Shown here: positions 18,219-27,314 of the stretch, one piece after another | Numbering within the stretch: position 1 is the first letter of the stretch | How the letters are laid out: every line of letters starts with the position of its first letter | Assembly: GCF_000205165.1 (NCBI RefSeq) | Contig: NZ_GL883880.1 | Location: forward strand, 1 to 64,000 | Length of the DNA stretch: 64,000 bases | Direction: 5' to 3' | Source of the DNA: Paraprevotella xylaniphila YIT 11841 | Lineage (GTDB): Bacteria > Bacteroidota > Bacteroidia > Bacteroidales > Bacteroidaceae | Program-made: the position numbers and the translations under genes | The notes under the pieces: generated by a model | The model's database searches: none | What the model was told of the DNA's origin: nothing | What the model saw: the letters and a program-made list of their open reading frames with translations, nothing else

Positions 18219-18247
18219 TTTAATAAGTTCGTAATTAAAAAACTTTG

Positions 18248-18255
18248 CAAAGTTA
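18248..18255 (-). promoter_or_regulatory. -7 element of spt
   Basis: TAACTTTG on the minus strand, 30 bp before the start codon. It lies within a perfect 14-bp palindrome AACTTTGCAAAGTT (18241-18254). Confidence 0.65.
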
Positions 18256-18353
18256 ATAAAAACATCTTTTTAAATAGCCTTTAATCATAAAAAATCTTTT
18301 TAATGTTCTTGTAAGCCTTAAAGCCAGATGCTGTATTTTTCATTTTTTATCCT

Positions 18354-18361
18354 TATCTTTG
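18354..18361 (+). promoter_or_regulatory. -7 element of the lipid kinase gene
   Basis: TATCTTTG 21 bp before the ATG at 18382; it excludes the longer frame starting at 18328. Confidence 0.7.
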
Positions 18362-18381
18362 CTTCCGATTTAAGAAGCAAT

Positions 18382-19404
18382 ATGGCAAAGAGGAGCATCG
18401 TTTTTATTATAAACCCTATATCTGGAACTCAAAGTAAGGACAATATCATAGAACTGATTTCTCAGCATTTGGATCAAGATAAATTCAATTATCAGGTTGT
18501 CCGGACTGAATATGCCGGACATGCTACTTTATTGGCACAAGAGCATGTTGAAAAAGGCTGTGATGCGGTTGTGGCTATTGGGGGTGACGGTACGGTCAAT
18601 GAAATAGCCCGTTCCTTAGTACATACTTCCGTGGCCTTCGGTGTCATTCCTTGTGGCTCGGGAAACGGATTGGCACGTCATTTACGCATTCCCATGGATC
18701 CGCTTGGTTCCATTAAGGTGCTTAATCGTTTTGATATCGAGTGTCTGGATTATGGGAAGATAAATGATGTCCCTTTTTTTTGTACATGCGGTGTAGGGTT
18801 TGATGCTTTTGTAAGTTCCAAATTCGCTCATTCGGAGAAACGCGGAGTATTGACTTATTTGGAGAACACGCTTCGAGAAGGCTTAAAATATAAGCCGGAC
18901 ACATATGAGATTGAAATAGAAGGAGAAACGTCCAAATACAAGGCCTTTCTGATAGCTTGTGCCAATGCGTCTCAATATGGGAATAATGCATATATCGCTC
19001 CTCACGCTTCTATGTCGGACGGACTTATGGATGTAACGATAATGGAGCCTTTTACAGTTCTGGAAGCTCCTCAGATTGCCGTTCAGTTGTTCAATAGGAC
19101 ATTGTTGCAGAATAATAAGATCAAGACATTCCGATGCAAAAACATTCGCATCCATCGTGAACACCCCGGGGTGATTCATTTTGATGGCGATCCCATGTCG
19201 GCCGGGACGGATATTGACGTACAATTGATACAAAAAGGCTTGAATATGATTGTGAATACTCAACAAGCCTCAGACACTGCGTTTGGGCGGGTTGTTTCAG
19301 AATTATATGACGAATTGATTTCTTTGAGTATAAGCGTACGTAATCGAAATATCCGGCGTATAGACAGCTTTAACAAAGAAGTCATGAGACGCCTGAAATT
19401 ATAA
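18382..19404 (+). CDS. diacylglycerol/sphingosine kinase-family lipid kinase
   Basis: A 340-residue soluble lipid kinase of the DAGK catalytic family. It shows the NPISGTQ phosphate-binding start, the GGDGTVNEIA nucleotide loop (about residue 68), PCGSGNGLARHL, and the C-terminal HFDGDP motif. Family members phosphorylate diacylglycerol, sphingosine, ceramide or the undecaprenol-like lipids of some bacteria. The divergent spt gene makes a sphingoid lipid a plausible substrate, but this is an inference. It ends directly against the trmN6 stop codon, tail to tail with no spacer. Confidence 0.88.
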   Translation: MAKRSIVFIINPISGTQSKDNIIELISQHLDQDKFNYQVVRTEYAGHATLLAQEHVEKGCDAVVAIGGDGTVNEIARSLVHTSVAFGVIPCGSGNGLARHLRIPMDPLGSIKVLNRFDIECLDYGKINDVPFFCTCGVGFDAFVSSKFAHSEKRGVLTYLENTLREGLKYKPDTYEIEIEGETSKYKAFLIACANASQYGNNAYIAPHASMSDGLMDVTIMEPFTVLEAPQIAVQLFNRTLLQNNKIKTFRCKNIRIHREHPGVIHFDGDPMSAGTDIDVQLIQKGLNMIVNTQQASDTAFGRVVSELYDELISLSISVRNRNIRRIDSFNKEVMRRLKL

Positions 19405-20115
19405 TCAAAAATGTATGTAATATTCTTCTGTGAGCTTTTTGTATTCTTCCGTGTAAATACCATTTCTGTCTCTGACCATGAGCCGTGTGGTTTGAGGGTA
19501 AGGCGTATTTCCTTTTTTAAAGCTCAATAAGGCTCTTTTCGGCATACTCTCAGGCAAACTGTGTATCATGCATCTTTTGTGGAGATTGAGCCCCCTCTCC
19601 CACGCCATTTGTATGAAAGCATCGGCTGACGATGCAGGGAGGACGACGTTGAAACAAGCTCCGTCGTTCAACCATGTATATGCGTTAGCGATGAGTGCAT
19701 CGAAAGGAAGAGCGTCACTATGGCGTGCATAGTTACGTTTTTCTCCAGGGCATTGCAGTGAATTCGTGAAAAACGGCGGGTTACATGTTATCAGGTCAAA
19801 CTTTTTCTGAGGAATGTAAGTGAGGGCATTTTCTACTTCAAAATGCAGACGTTGTGACCAAGGTGTCTTTTTCCCGTTATCTGTGGCTTGGTTTACTGCT
19901 TCCTCGTCTATGTCTATTCCTATGATGTATGCGTTGCACTTTTGAGCTAACATGATGGCTATCAATCCGGAACCTGTGCCGATGTCGAGGATATATTTGG
20001 AATCGGGACAAACTTCCGTCCATGCGCCCAGCAGTACTCCATCCGTACCAACCTTCATGGCACATTTGTCGTGATAAATTGTGAACTTCTTAAAGTCGAA
20101 ATGAGTTTTTGCCAT
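19405..20115 (-). CDS. tRNA1(Val) (adenine(37)-N6)-methyltransferase family
   Basis: A 236-residue SAM-dependent methyltransferase of the TrmN6/YfiC family, which methylates A37 of tRNA1(Val). Visible are the SAM motif I LDIGTGSGLIAIMLAQ (about residue 43), the acidic IGIDIDEEAV, and the N6-adenine methylase signature NPPFF (about residue 111). The first residues FDFKKFTIYHDKCAMKVGTDGVLLGAW match TrmN6 closely. Its own -7 element lies at 20159-20166, back to back with the lon promoter. Confidence 0.92.
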   Translation of the reverse strand: MAKTHFDFKKFTIYHDKCAMKVGTDGVLLGAWTEVCPDSKYILDIGTGSGLIAIMLAQKCNAYIIGIDIDEEAVNQATDNGKKTPWSQRLHFEVENALTYIPQKKFDLITCNPPFFTNSLQCPGEKRNYARHSDALPFDALIANAYTWLNDGACFNVVLPASSADAFIQMAWERGLNLHKRCMIHSLPESMPKRALLSFKKGNTPYPQTTRLMVRDRNGIYTEEYKKLTEEYYIHF

Positions 20116-20158
20116 AAAATTCGGGTGTAATCTTAGAGTCTATCCTTCGTTTTGCTTG

Positions 20159-20166
20159 CAAAAGTA
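20159..20166 (-). promoter_or_regulatory. -7 element of the trmN6-like gene
   Basis: TACTTTTG on the minus strand, 43 bp before the start codon. Confidence 0.65.
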
Positions 20167-20220
20167 GCAAATATTTGTTATTTCCACTGTATATCATACG
20201 TAGAGTACACTCTTTTTTTG

Positions 20221-20228
20221 TATCTTTG
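20221..20228 (+). promoter_or_regulatory. -7 element of lon
   Basis: TATCTTTG 51 bp before the ATG at 20280. It excludes the longer frame beginning at 20175. No heat-shock-type inverted repeat is seen nearby. Confidence 0.7.
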
Positions 20229-20279
20229 CCACGTTTTGTGAAAAAAGTTTTGTTCACTAAATCATTTAAGATTTTTAAT

Positions 20280-22736
20280 ATGCATATTGACGATAATCAG
20301 AATCCATTTTCATTGGTTGCAGATTTTGAAGGAGATGAATCCAGTGTTTTCGACGTGGAAATGGAGGCCACATTACCGATTTTGCCGTTGCGCAACATGG
20401 TGTTATTCCCAGGTGTGGTGATGCCTGTGGCAGTGGGACGGAAGTCTTCTCTTCGTTTGGCGAAAGCCGCAGATAAAAATAAATTGAACATCGGCGTAGT
20501 TTGTCAGTTGAGTCCGGAGACAGAGAATCCGGGGTTTGATGATTTGTATCACATCGGGACGATGGCAAAGATTATTCGTATTCTTGAATTGCCAGACCGT
20601 TCTACCACTGTCATCTTACAAGGTATGAGCCGTTTCGATTTGAAAGGTATTGTGTCCGACAAGCCTTATCTTACCGGTATGGTAGAGAAATTAGAAGACA
20701 CGCTCCCTTCGAAGAATAACAAAGAGTTCGAAATCTTGGCGGAAGCTTGTCGCGAACGTACGGTGCAGTACATTCAGATGAGTGACCAAATGCCGAAGGA
20801 ATCCATGTTCGCGGTGAAAAACGTGAGCAACAATATGTTTTTGGTAAACTTTGTATGCGCCAATTTCCCATTCCCTATTGTCCGCAAGATGGAGTTGTTG
20901 AGAGAGGGGGCACTGGATTTGCGTACGGTCAACTTGCTCAAGTTGTTGAACAAGGAAATCCAATATTCTGAACTTCGGGCCGAAATCCAACGTAAGACCC
21001 GGGAAGATTTGGACATGCAACAACGTGAGTACTTTTTGCAACAACAAATCAAAAACATACAGGATGAACTCGGCGGTACGCCGCAGGATCAGGACTTGCA
21101 TGATTTACGTACTCAGGCCAAAAAAAAGAAATGGCCGGAAGACGTTGCCAAGACATTCAATCGGGAAGTGGACAAACTTGAACGTTTGAATCCCCAAAGT
21201 CCGGATTATAACGTCCAACTCAATTATTTGCAAACAATGTTGAGCCTGCCTTGGCAGACCTATACGGAAGATAATTTAAATTTGAAGAATGCCGAAAGAG
21301 TTTTGAACAAAGACCATTACGGCTTGGAGAAAGTAAAAGAACGCATATTGGAGCATCTGGCCGTTTTGCAATTAAGAGGCGACCAAAAATCTCCGATAAT
21401 CTGTTTGTACGGTCCTCCGGGTGTCGGCAAGACATCTTTGGGTAAAAGTATCGCCTCTGCCTTAAAGCGGAAATACATCCGCATGTCTTTGGGTGGATTG
21501 CATGACGAGGCTGAAATCCGGGGACACCGCCGCACGTATATCGGAGCTATGCCCGGGCGCATTATAAAAAGTATGATAAAGGCAGGTTCATCCAATCCGG
21601 TGTTCATCTTGGACGAGATAGACAAGGTGACGCAGAATACGGTGAATGGCGACCCCTCTTCTGCCTTGTTGGAAGTGCTCGACCCGGAACAGAACAGTGC
21701 TTTCCATGATAATTTCCTGGATGTAGACTATGATTTGTCCAAGGTCATGTTTATTGCGACAGCGAATAATATCGGCACGATACCCCGTCCCTTGCTCGAC
21801 CGTATGGAACTGATAGAAGTGAGCGGCTATATCACGGAAGAGAAGGTAGAGATAGCTAAACGTCATTTGGTGCCCAAGGAAAAGGAAAACAATGGCTTGG
21901 CCGACCGGTCGGAAATCAAAATCAGCAAGCCGGCATTGGAGTACATGATAGAGAACTACACCCGTGAGTCCGGTGTGCGAGGATTGGAAAAACAAATAAA
22001 CAAGGTGTTCCGCAAGATGGCATTGGAATACGCCCGAAATGGTGCATTTTCTTGTACGGACGTGAAAGTGGCCGATGTGGAACGCTTGTTGGGCAAACCT
22101 TTATATACTCGCGACAAATACCAGGGCAATGGCTATGCCGGTGTGGTAACCGGATTGGCATGGACTTCCGTAGGGGGGGAAATCCTCTTTATAGAGACGA
22201 GCCTGAGCAAGGGAAAAGGTAGCAAGTTGACGCTCACAGGAAATTTGGGCGACGTAATGAAAGAGTCGGCGGTTTTGGCATTGGAATATATCAAAGCGCA
22301 TGCTGACCATTTGCATATTGATGCGCGGATTTTCGACCTATGGAATATCCATGTGCACGTGCCTGAAGGAGCCGTACCTAAAGACGGACCGTCGGCCGGT
22401 ATTACCATGGCTACTTCCATCGCTTCGGCATTGACCCAACGTAAGGTCCGCCCGAATCTGGCTATGACCGGTGAGATAACGTTACGTGGAAAAGTGCTGC
22501 CCGTAGGAGGCATCAAGGAGAAAATCCTGGCAGCAAAACGTGCAGGCATCAAAGATATCGTCATGTGTGAGGAAAACCGCAAGAACATAGAGGAAATTCC
22601 GGAAATGTATCTCAAAGGGCTGTCGTTCCATTATGTGAATGATGTGTCCGAGGTCTTGAATTTTGCTTTGTTGGATGAAAAAGTAACCAATGCCATCGAG
22701 TTTACTTTCGATGAGCCTAAGAACGAAACGAAATGA
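20280..22736 (+). CDS. lon: endopeptidase La (Lon protease)
   Basis: An ATP-dependent cytoplasmic protease that degrades misfolded and regulatory proteins as a hexamer. Its 818 residues contain the N-terminal LON substrate domain (about 25-235, starting [15 protein letters not shown]), a coiled-coil linker ([14 protein letters not shown]), the AAA+ domain with Walker [10 protein letters not shown] near 378 and Walker B FILDEIDK, and the protease domain with the Ser-Lys dyad S705 (KDGPSAG) and K748 ([10 protein letters not shown]), 43 apart as in E. coli. Its stop codon overlaps the tgt start by 4 bp, so the two are translationally coupled. Confidence 0.98.
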   Translation: MHIDDNQNPFSLVADFEGDESSVFDVEMEATLPILPLRNMVLFPGVVMPVAVGRKSSLRLAKAADKNKLNIGVVCQLSPETENPGFDDLYHIGTMAKIIRILELPDRSTTVILQGMSRFDLKGIVSDKPYLTGMVEKLEDTLPSKNNKEFEILAEACRERTVQYIQMSDQMPKESMFAVKNVSNNMFLVNFVCANFPFPIVRKMELLREGALDLRTVNLLKLLNKEIQYSELRAEIQRKTREDLDMQQREYFLQQQIKNIQDELGGTPQDQDLHDLRTQAKKKKWPEDVAKTFNREVDKLERLNPQSPDYNVQLNYLQTMLSLPWQTYTEDNLNLKNAERVLNKDHYGLEKVKERILEHLAVLQLRGDQKSPIICLYGPPGVGKTSLGKSIASALKRKYIRMSLGGLHDEAEIRGHRRTYIGAMPGRIIKSMIKAGSSNPVFILDEIDKVTQNTVNGDPSSALLEVLDPEQNSAFHDNFLDVDYDLSKVMFIATANNIGTIPRPLLDRMELIEVSGYITEEKVEIAKRHLVPKEKENNGLADRSEIKISKPALEYMIENYTRESGVRGLEKQINKVFRKMALEYARNGAFSCTDVKVADVERLLGKPLYTRDKYQGNGYAGVVTGLAWTSVGGEILFIETSLSKGKGSKLTLTGNLGDVMKESAVLALEYIKAHADHLHIDARIFDLWNIHVHVPEGAVPKDGPSAGITMATSIASALTQRKVRPNLAMTGEITLRGKVLPVGGIKEKILAAKRAGIKDIVMCEENRKNIEEIPEMYLKGLSFHYVNDVSEVLNFALLDEKVTNAIEFTFDEPKNETK

Positions 22737-23863
22737 AGTTTGAACTCCAACATACAGATTCCCTTACGTCGGCTCGGGCCGGGGTGTTGACCACAGACCA
22801 TGGCTTGATAGAGACGCCTGTTTTCATGCCGGTGGGCACGGTGGGCTCGGTCAAAGCCGTCCATCCGTGGGAATTGAAGGAAGACATCAAGGCGCAAATC
22901 ATTTTGGGAAATACTTATCATTTGTACTTGCGGCCTGGTATTAATGTCCTGGAAAAAGCCGGTGGGTTGCACAAGTTCAACGGTTTTGACCGCCCTATCC
23001 TGACCGACAGCGGAGGCTTCCAAGTCTTTTCGTTGACCGGTATCCGTAAATTGCGTGAGGAAGGGTGCGAATTCCGTTCGCACATCGACGGTTCAAAACA
23101 TATTTTCACCCCCGAGAAGGTCATGGACATTGAGCGTGCCATCGGGGCAGACATCATGATGGCATTCGACGAATGTCCACCGGGCACATCCGACTACGCA
23201 TACGCGAAAAAAAGTTTGGGGCTGACCCACCGTTGGTTGGACCGCTGTATTCGTCGTTTCAATGAGACAGAACCCCGATACGGTTACCAACAATCACTTT
23301 TTCCCATCGTGCAAGGCTGCACTTATAAGGACTTGCGTATCCAATCGGCCGAGTTCGTGGCATCGAAGGAGGCCGATGGCAATGCCATTGGCGGATTGGC
23401 TGTGGGCGAACCGGCGGAAGTGATGTACGAAATGATAGAGGTGGTCAACGGGATCTTGCCGAAAGACAAGCCTCGTTATCTTATGGGGGTCGGTACACCG
23501 GTGAATATTCTTGAAGGCATAGAGCGTGGAGTAGACATGTTCGACTGCGTGATGCCTACGCGTAACGGGCGCAATGCCATGCTGTTCACACAGAATGGTA
23601 TTATGAACCTGCGTAATAAGAAATGGGAAGACGACTTTTCGCCTTTGGATCCAGACGGGACTTCTTACGTAGACAAGGCATATAGCAAAGCCTACCTGCA
23701 TCATCTTTTCAAAGCTCAGGAATTGTTGGCGCTGCAAATCGCCTCCATCCATAATCTTGCTTTTTATCTGTGGCTGACACGCGAGGCGCGACGCCATATC
23801 ATAGTCGGGGACTTCTCTTCTTGGAAAGCCTTGATGGTAAAAAGGGTGGCCGCACGGCTATAA
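22733..23863 (+). CDS. tgt: tRNA-guanine transglycosylase (queuine tRNA-ribosyltransferase)
   Basis: Exchanges G34 of His, Asp, Asn and Tyr tRNAs for the queuosine precursor preQ1. It is 376 residues long with the expected motifs: DSGGFQVFSL (catalytic Asp), GADIMMAFDECPPG, GGLAVGEP, LMGVGTP, and the nucleophile Asp in MFDCVMPTRNGRN. The zinc-binding Cys3-His group of typical bacterial Tgt (CxCxxC...H near the C-terminus) is not visible: the region reads MNLRNKKWEDDFSPLDPDGTS, with no Cys. It overlaps lon by 4 bp and precedes the LptF/G gene by 17 bp. Confidence 0.95.
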   Translation: MKFELQHTDSLTSARAGVLTTDHGLIETPVFMPVGTVGSVKAVHPWELKEDIKAQIILGNTYHLYLRPGINVLEKAGGLHKFNGFDRPILTDSGGFQVFSLTGIRKLREEGCEFRSHIDGSKHIFTPEKVMDIERAIGADIMMAFDECPPGTSDYAYAKKSLGLTHRWLDRCIRRFNETEPRYGYQQSLFPIVQGCTYKDLRIQSAEFVASKEADGNAIGGLAVGEPAEVMYEMIEVVNGILPKDKPRYLMGVGTPVNILEGIERGVDMFDCVMPTRNGRNAMLFTQNGIMNLRNKKWEDDFSPLDPDGTSYVDKAYSKAYLHHLFKAQELLALQIASIHNLAFYLWLTREARRHIIVGDFSSWKALMVKRVAARL

Positions 23864-23880
23864 TTAAAGAAGTACTGTAT

Positions 23881-24987
23881 ATGAAGTGGTATAAACGTCT
23901 CATTTCCAAGTTGGATGTGTATCTTATCAAGAAGTTCCTGGGTACATATTTCTTTTCCATAGCATTGATTATTTCCATTGCCGTGGTGTTCGACTTCAAT
24001 GAGAATATCGATAAGTTTACGACCAACCATGCCCCGTGGAAAGGTATCATTTTCGAGTACTACGCCAACTTCGTCCCTTATTTTTCCAATTTGTTCAGTC
24101 CGCTGTTCGTGTTCATCTCTGTGATATTCTTCACCTCCAAACTGGCAGAGAATTCGGAGATTATCGCCATGATGGCCGCCGGGATGAGTTTCAAGCGCCT
24201 GATGCGCCCTTATATGATTTCGGCAGCCATCATTGCGGTGATGACTTTCCTGTTGGGAGCCTACGTTATTCCTAAGGGAAGCGTCACGCGACTAAACTTT
24301 GAGAACACATATAAAAAGAAAAAAAGGACGGAATTCGCCCAGAATGTGCAACTACAGGTCGATACGGGGGTTATTGCGTTTATCGAACATTTCGACGGGC
24401 GTACCAAGACCGGTTATCATTTCTCGTTGGACAAGTTTGTGAACAAGAAGCTTGTGTCACACCTTACGGCGGCTTCGGTGTCTTACGACACATTGTCGGA
24501 CGAGCGTTACCATTGGCGAATCAACAACTACACGCTCCGCGAATTGAAAGGCATGCGTGAGTACATTTCCCATGGTTCGAGGATAGATTCCATCATCGCC
24601 ATGGAACCGTCGGACTTCTTGCTGACGCGTAACCAACAGGAAACCTTGACCAGTCCGGAACTGAAAGAATATATCGTCAAGCAGCGTGCCCGTGGCTCGG
24701 GGAATGTGAAACCGTTCGAGGTGGAGTACCAGAAACGGTTTGCCACTCCCTTTGCTTCGTTCATCCTGACGATTATCGGTCTTTCCCTTTCGGCGCGGAA
24801 GCGGAAAGGGGGCATGGGACTGTATTTGGGCATCGGGTTGGCACTAAGTGCCTCTTACATTTTGTTCCAGACGGTTTCGTCTACTTTTGCAATCAATGCA
24901 GACTGGCCGCCGGCTTTGGCGGCGTGGCTGCCCAATATAATATTTGCCTTTATTGCGTTCTTCCTTTATAAAAAGGCACCGCAGTAG
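23881..24987 (+). CDS. LptF/LptG family permease of the LPS export system
   Basis: A 368-residue inner-membrane protein of the YjgP/YjgQ family, a subunit of the LptBFG transporter that moves lipopolysaccharide out of the inner membrane. It has three N-terminal helices (YLIKKFLGTYFFSIALIISI..., ending with the coupling motif MMAAGMSFKRLMRPY), a periplasmic beta-jellyroll (about 120-270), and three C-terminal helices. Bacteroidetes commonly have two such genes; which paralogue this is cannot be decided. The start is the ATG at 23881, 17 bp after the tgt stop; the longer frame overlaps tgt. Confidence 0.92.
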   Translation: MKWYKRLISKLDVYLIKKFLGTYFFSIALIISIAVVFDFNENIDKFTTNHAPWKGIIFEYYANFVPYFSNLFSPLFVFISVIFFTSKLAENSEIIAMMAAGMSFKRLMRPYMISAAIIAVMTFLLGAYVIPKGSVTRLNFENTYKKKKRTEFAQNVQLQVDTGVIAFIEHFDGRTKTGYHFSLDKFVNKKLVSHLTAASVSYDTLSDERYHWRINNYTLRELKGMREYISHGSRIDSIIAMEPSDFLLTRNQQETLTSPELKEYIVKQRARGSGNVKPFEVEYQKRFATPFASFILTIIGLSLSARKRKGGMGLYLGIGLALSASYILFQTVSSTFAINADWPPALAAWLPNIIFAFIAFFLYKKAPQ

Positions 24988-25021
24988 AGTGGAATGTAGG
25001 ATTTAAACACAAATTAGAACA

Positions 25022-26473
25022 GTGGATTTTTACGATTTGGATTTAAGCGACCAAGTGCTCGATGCCTTGGACGATATGAATTTTACCGAGTGCACGCCTA
25101 TTCAGGAACATGCCATCCCCGTGATTCTCGAGGGGCGTGACATGATTGGTGTGGCGCAGACGGGGACGGGTAAGACTGCGGCTTTCCTGCTTCCCATATT
25201 GAGTAAGCTAAGCGATGGCGGTTATCCCGAAAAAGCCATTAATTGTATCATTATGTCCCCCACCCGGGAACTGGCCCAACAAATAGACCAGGCCATGGAG
25301 GGGTTTTCCTATTATATGAACGTGTCGAGCGTAGCTGTATATGGTGGAAACGACGGGATACGTTACGAGCAGGAGAAACGCGGGTTGGCCATGGGAGCCG
25401 ACGTGATAATCGCCACGCCGGGACGCTTAATCAGTCATTTGAGTTTAGGCAACGTAGATTTGTCTGAAGTGTCTTTCTTTGTATTAGATGAGGCAGACCG
25501 CATGTTGGACATGGGTTTCAGCGACGACATCATGCAGATTGTCAAGTATTTGCCCAAAGAACGCCAGACCATCATGTTTTCGGCCACGATGCCCCGGAAG
25601 ATTCAAGACTTGGCGCGCACCATCCTGCACGATCCGGTAGAAGTGAAACTGGCCGTATCGAAACCGGCCGACAAAATCGTGCAGTCGGCTTACGTATGCT
25701 ATGAGGCGCAAAAGGTGTCATTAGTCAAAAAGCTGTTTGCTGAGCGGCCTCCACATCGCGTGATTGTCTTTGCGTCTTCCAAATTGAAAGTGAAAGACAT
25801 GGCCATTGCCTTGGGACGTGCCGGATTTAAGGTCGGTGCCATGCACTCGGATTTGGAACAGCAGGAGCGTGACGAAGTGATGTATAAGTTCAAAGCCCAA
25901 CAAATCGACGTGTTGGTAGCTACGGACATTGTGGCGCGTGGCATCGACATCGACGATATCCAGTTGGTCATCAATTTCGATGTGCCTCATGATGCCGAAG
26001 ATTATGTGCACCGTATCGGTCGTACAGCCCGCGCCAACAACGACGGAGAGGCGATAACCTTGGTGAGCGAGAAAGACCAGCAACGTTTTGCTTCCATCGA
26101 GCATTTCCTTGAAACTGAAATAGAAAAACGTTCCCTGCCGGAAGGGCTTGGAGAAGGCCCGGCCTATCGGCCGGAAAAAGGTGGCGAAAAGGGGAATGGC
26201 AGACATGGAAGTCCAAGACACGGCAGGCGGCAAGGCAAATCGGGAAACCGCAGAAAAACAAGCCCCATCCCACAAACACATACTCCAAACAATACCAAGG
26301 CACAAGCTTCCGGTTCAAAAAGTGCGCCGGTAAATGGGGACGCGCCGAAATCGCCATCTTTGACAGAGAAGAAAAACAAGAATAAGCCTCGAAGATATTT
26401 TAATAAGAAGAAATCTGCAACCGTTTCGCAAGGAAGCGCAGAAAAGAGGGAAAATACAGGCGGTGTTTCCTGA
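25022..26473 (+). CDS. DEAD-box RNA helicase
   Basis: A 483-residue ATP-dependent RNA helicase with all canonical motifs: Q motif (FTECTPIQEHAIP), Walker A (AQTGTGKTA), PTRELAQQ, TPGRL, DEAD (VLDEADRMLDMGF), SATMP, and HRIGRTAR. The last 110 residues are a basic, low-complexity tail rich in Gly, Lys, Arg and Asn (RHGRRQGKSGNRRK), ending in a lysine-rich tract, typical of RhlE-like helicases that act in rRNA assembly or cold adaptation. The start is GTG: no ATG precedes the Q motif. It follows LptF/G by 34 bp and is probably co-transcribed. Confidence 0.94.
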   Translation: MDFYDLDLSDQVLDALDDMNFTECTPIQEHAIPVILEGRDMIGVAQTGTGKTAAFLLPILSKLSDGGYPEKAINCIIMSPTRELAQQIDQAMEGFSYYMNVSSVAVYGGNDGIRYEQEKRGLAMGADVIIATPGRLISHLSLGNVDLSEVSFFVLDEADRMLDMGFSDDIMQIVKYLPKERQTIMFSATMPRKIQDLARTILHDPVEVKLAVSKPADKIVQSAYVCYEAQKVSLVKKLFAERPPHRVIVFASSKLKVKDMAIALGRAGFKVGAMHSDLEQQERDEVMYKFKAQQIDVLVATDIVARGIDIDDIQLVINFDVPHDAEDYVHRIGRTARANNDGEAITLVSEKDQQRFASIEHFLETEIEKRSLPEGLGEGPAYRPEKGGEKGNGRHGSPRHGRRQGKSGNRRKTSPIPQTHTPNNTKAQASGSKSAPVNGDAPKSPSLTEKKNKNKPRRYFNKKKSATVSQGSAEKRENTGGVS

Positions 26474-26495
26474 TAGAATTGTTCCGCATTAATGG

Positions 26496-26540
26496 AAACC
26501 GTCCGTTTGCCTTCGCGAAGGCAAACGGACGGTTTTTTTT
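26496..26540. terminator. bidirectional terminator between the DEAD helicase and mscL
   Basis: A perfect palindrome of 20-bp arms (AAACCGTCCGTTTGCCTTCG and its complement) followed by eight T. Its T-run overlaps the mscL stop codon. Confidence 0.9.
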
Positions 26541-26961
26541 ATTTCTCTTTTTTCAGTAAGTCCCTGATTTCCGTGAGCAGTTGGATGTCGGCCGGAGGGG
26601 CAGCCGGAGCTTTCGGTTCCTCTTTCTTCTTTTTGTTGAGGGCGTTCATTCCTTTTACCAAAAGGAAGATGGCCAGTGCAATGATGATGAAGTCCAACGT
26701 GGTCTGGATAAAATTACCGTAATTCAGCGTGACGGCCGGCGTCACCTCTGCCCCTCCCTCCACGACTGCTTCTTTCAATGTGATTTTCAGGTCGGAGAAA
26801 TTCACTCCGCCGATGAGCAATCCGACGGGCGGCATGATGATGTCGGCCACCACCGAAGAAACGATTTTACCGAAGGCACCGCCGATAATGATACCGACCG
26901 CCATGTCCACCACATTGCCACGCATGGCAAATTGCTTGAATTCTTGCAAGATTTTTTTCAT
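26539..26961 (-). CDS. mscL: large-conductance mechanosensitive channel
   Basis: A 140-residue homopentameric inner-membrane channel that opens under membrane tension to release solutes on osmotic down-shock. The N-terminal amphipathic helix and TM1 ([31 protein letters not shown]) carry the MscL signature. TM2 is [22 protein letters not shown], followed by a Lys/Pro-rich linker and the C-terminal helical bundle (TEIRDLLKK). It is transcribed alone from a -7 element at 27002-27009. Confidence 0.97.
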   Translation of the reverse strand: MKKILQEFKQFAMRGNVVDMAVGIIIGGAFGKIVSSVVADIIMPPVGLLIGGVNFSDLKITLKEAVVEGGAEVTPAVTLNYGNFIQTTLDFIIIALAIFLLVKGMNALNKKKKEEPKAPAAPPADIQLLTEIRDLLKKEK

Positions 26962-27001
26962 AGTTCCCAGTTCTGTTTATGAATTACCAGGGCAAGTTAA
27001 G

Positions 27002-27009
27002 CAAAATTA
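27002..27009 (-). promoter_or_regulatory. -7 element of mscL
   Basis: TAATTTTG on the minus strand, 40 bp before the start codon. Confidence 0.5.
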
Positions 27010-27154
27010 TTCCAATGGCCAAATTTCTCTTTCATTCTTTTCCTTTTCTTTTCCCTCTTATTGTTTTTCTTTACAGCCATAGTGTCGTGTCCTTTTGTTT
27101 TTAAGATAAAATCATGATTTTCTAAACCTTTGTATAATAGATACTTATGAATGT

Positions 27155-27246
27155 AAAATCAATCTCCTGAGATTGAAAAATCAATCGGCTGAGAATGATT
27201 TTCCGTTCTGCGGCAAACGATTTTTCATTTTCAGGAGATTGATTTT
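27155..27246. repeat. palindromic intergenic repeat, copy B
   Basis: Outer arms AAAATCAATCTCCTGA / TCAGGAGATTGATTTT (16 bp, perfect, 27155-27170 and 27231-27246) enclose pieces found in copy A: AATGATTTTCCGTT, GCGGCAAACG and GATTTTTCATT. CTGAGATTGAAAAATC (27167-27182) differs by one base from the copy A element. It lies just past the 3' end of the outer-membrane barrel gene. Confidence 0.8.
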
Positions 27247-27314
27247 ATGCTTGGAGGAAGGTGCGCGGAGAGGTTCATCGGATATTCTGAAAAATATACA
27301 GAACGGACGTACGC

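Larger units (their letters stand above)
26962..27314. other. 353-bp gap upstream of mscL
   Basis: It holds the mscL promoter region (26962-27050), an AT-rich stretch, and palindromic repeat copy B (27155-27246). No coding sequence is seen. Confidence 0.6.
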
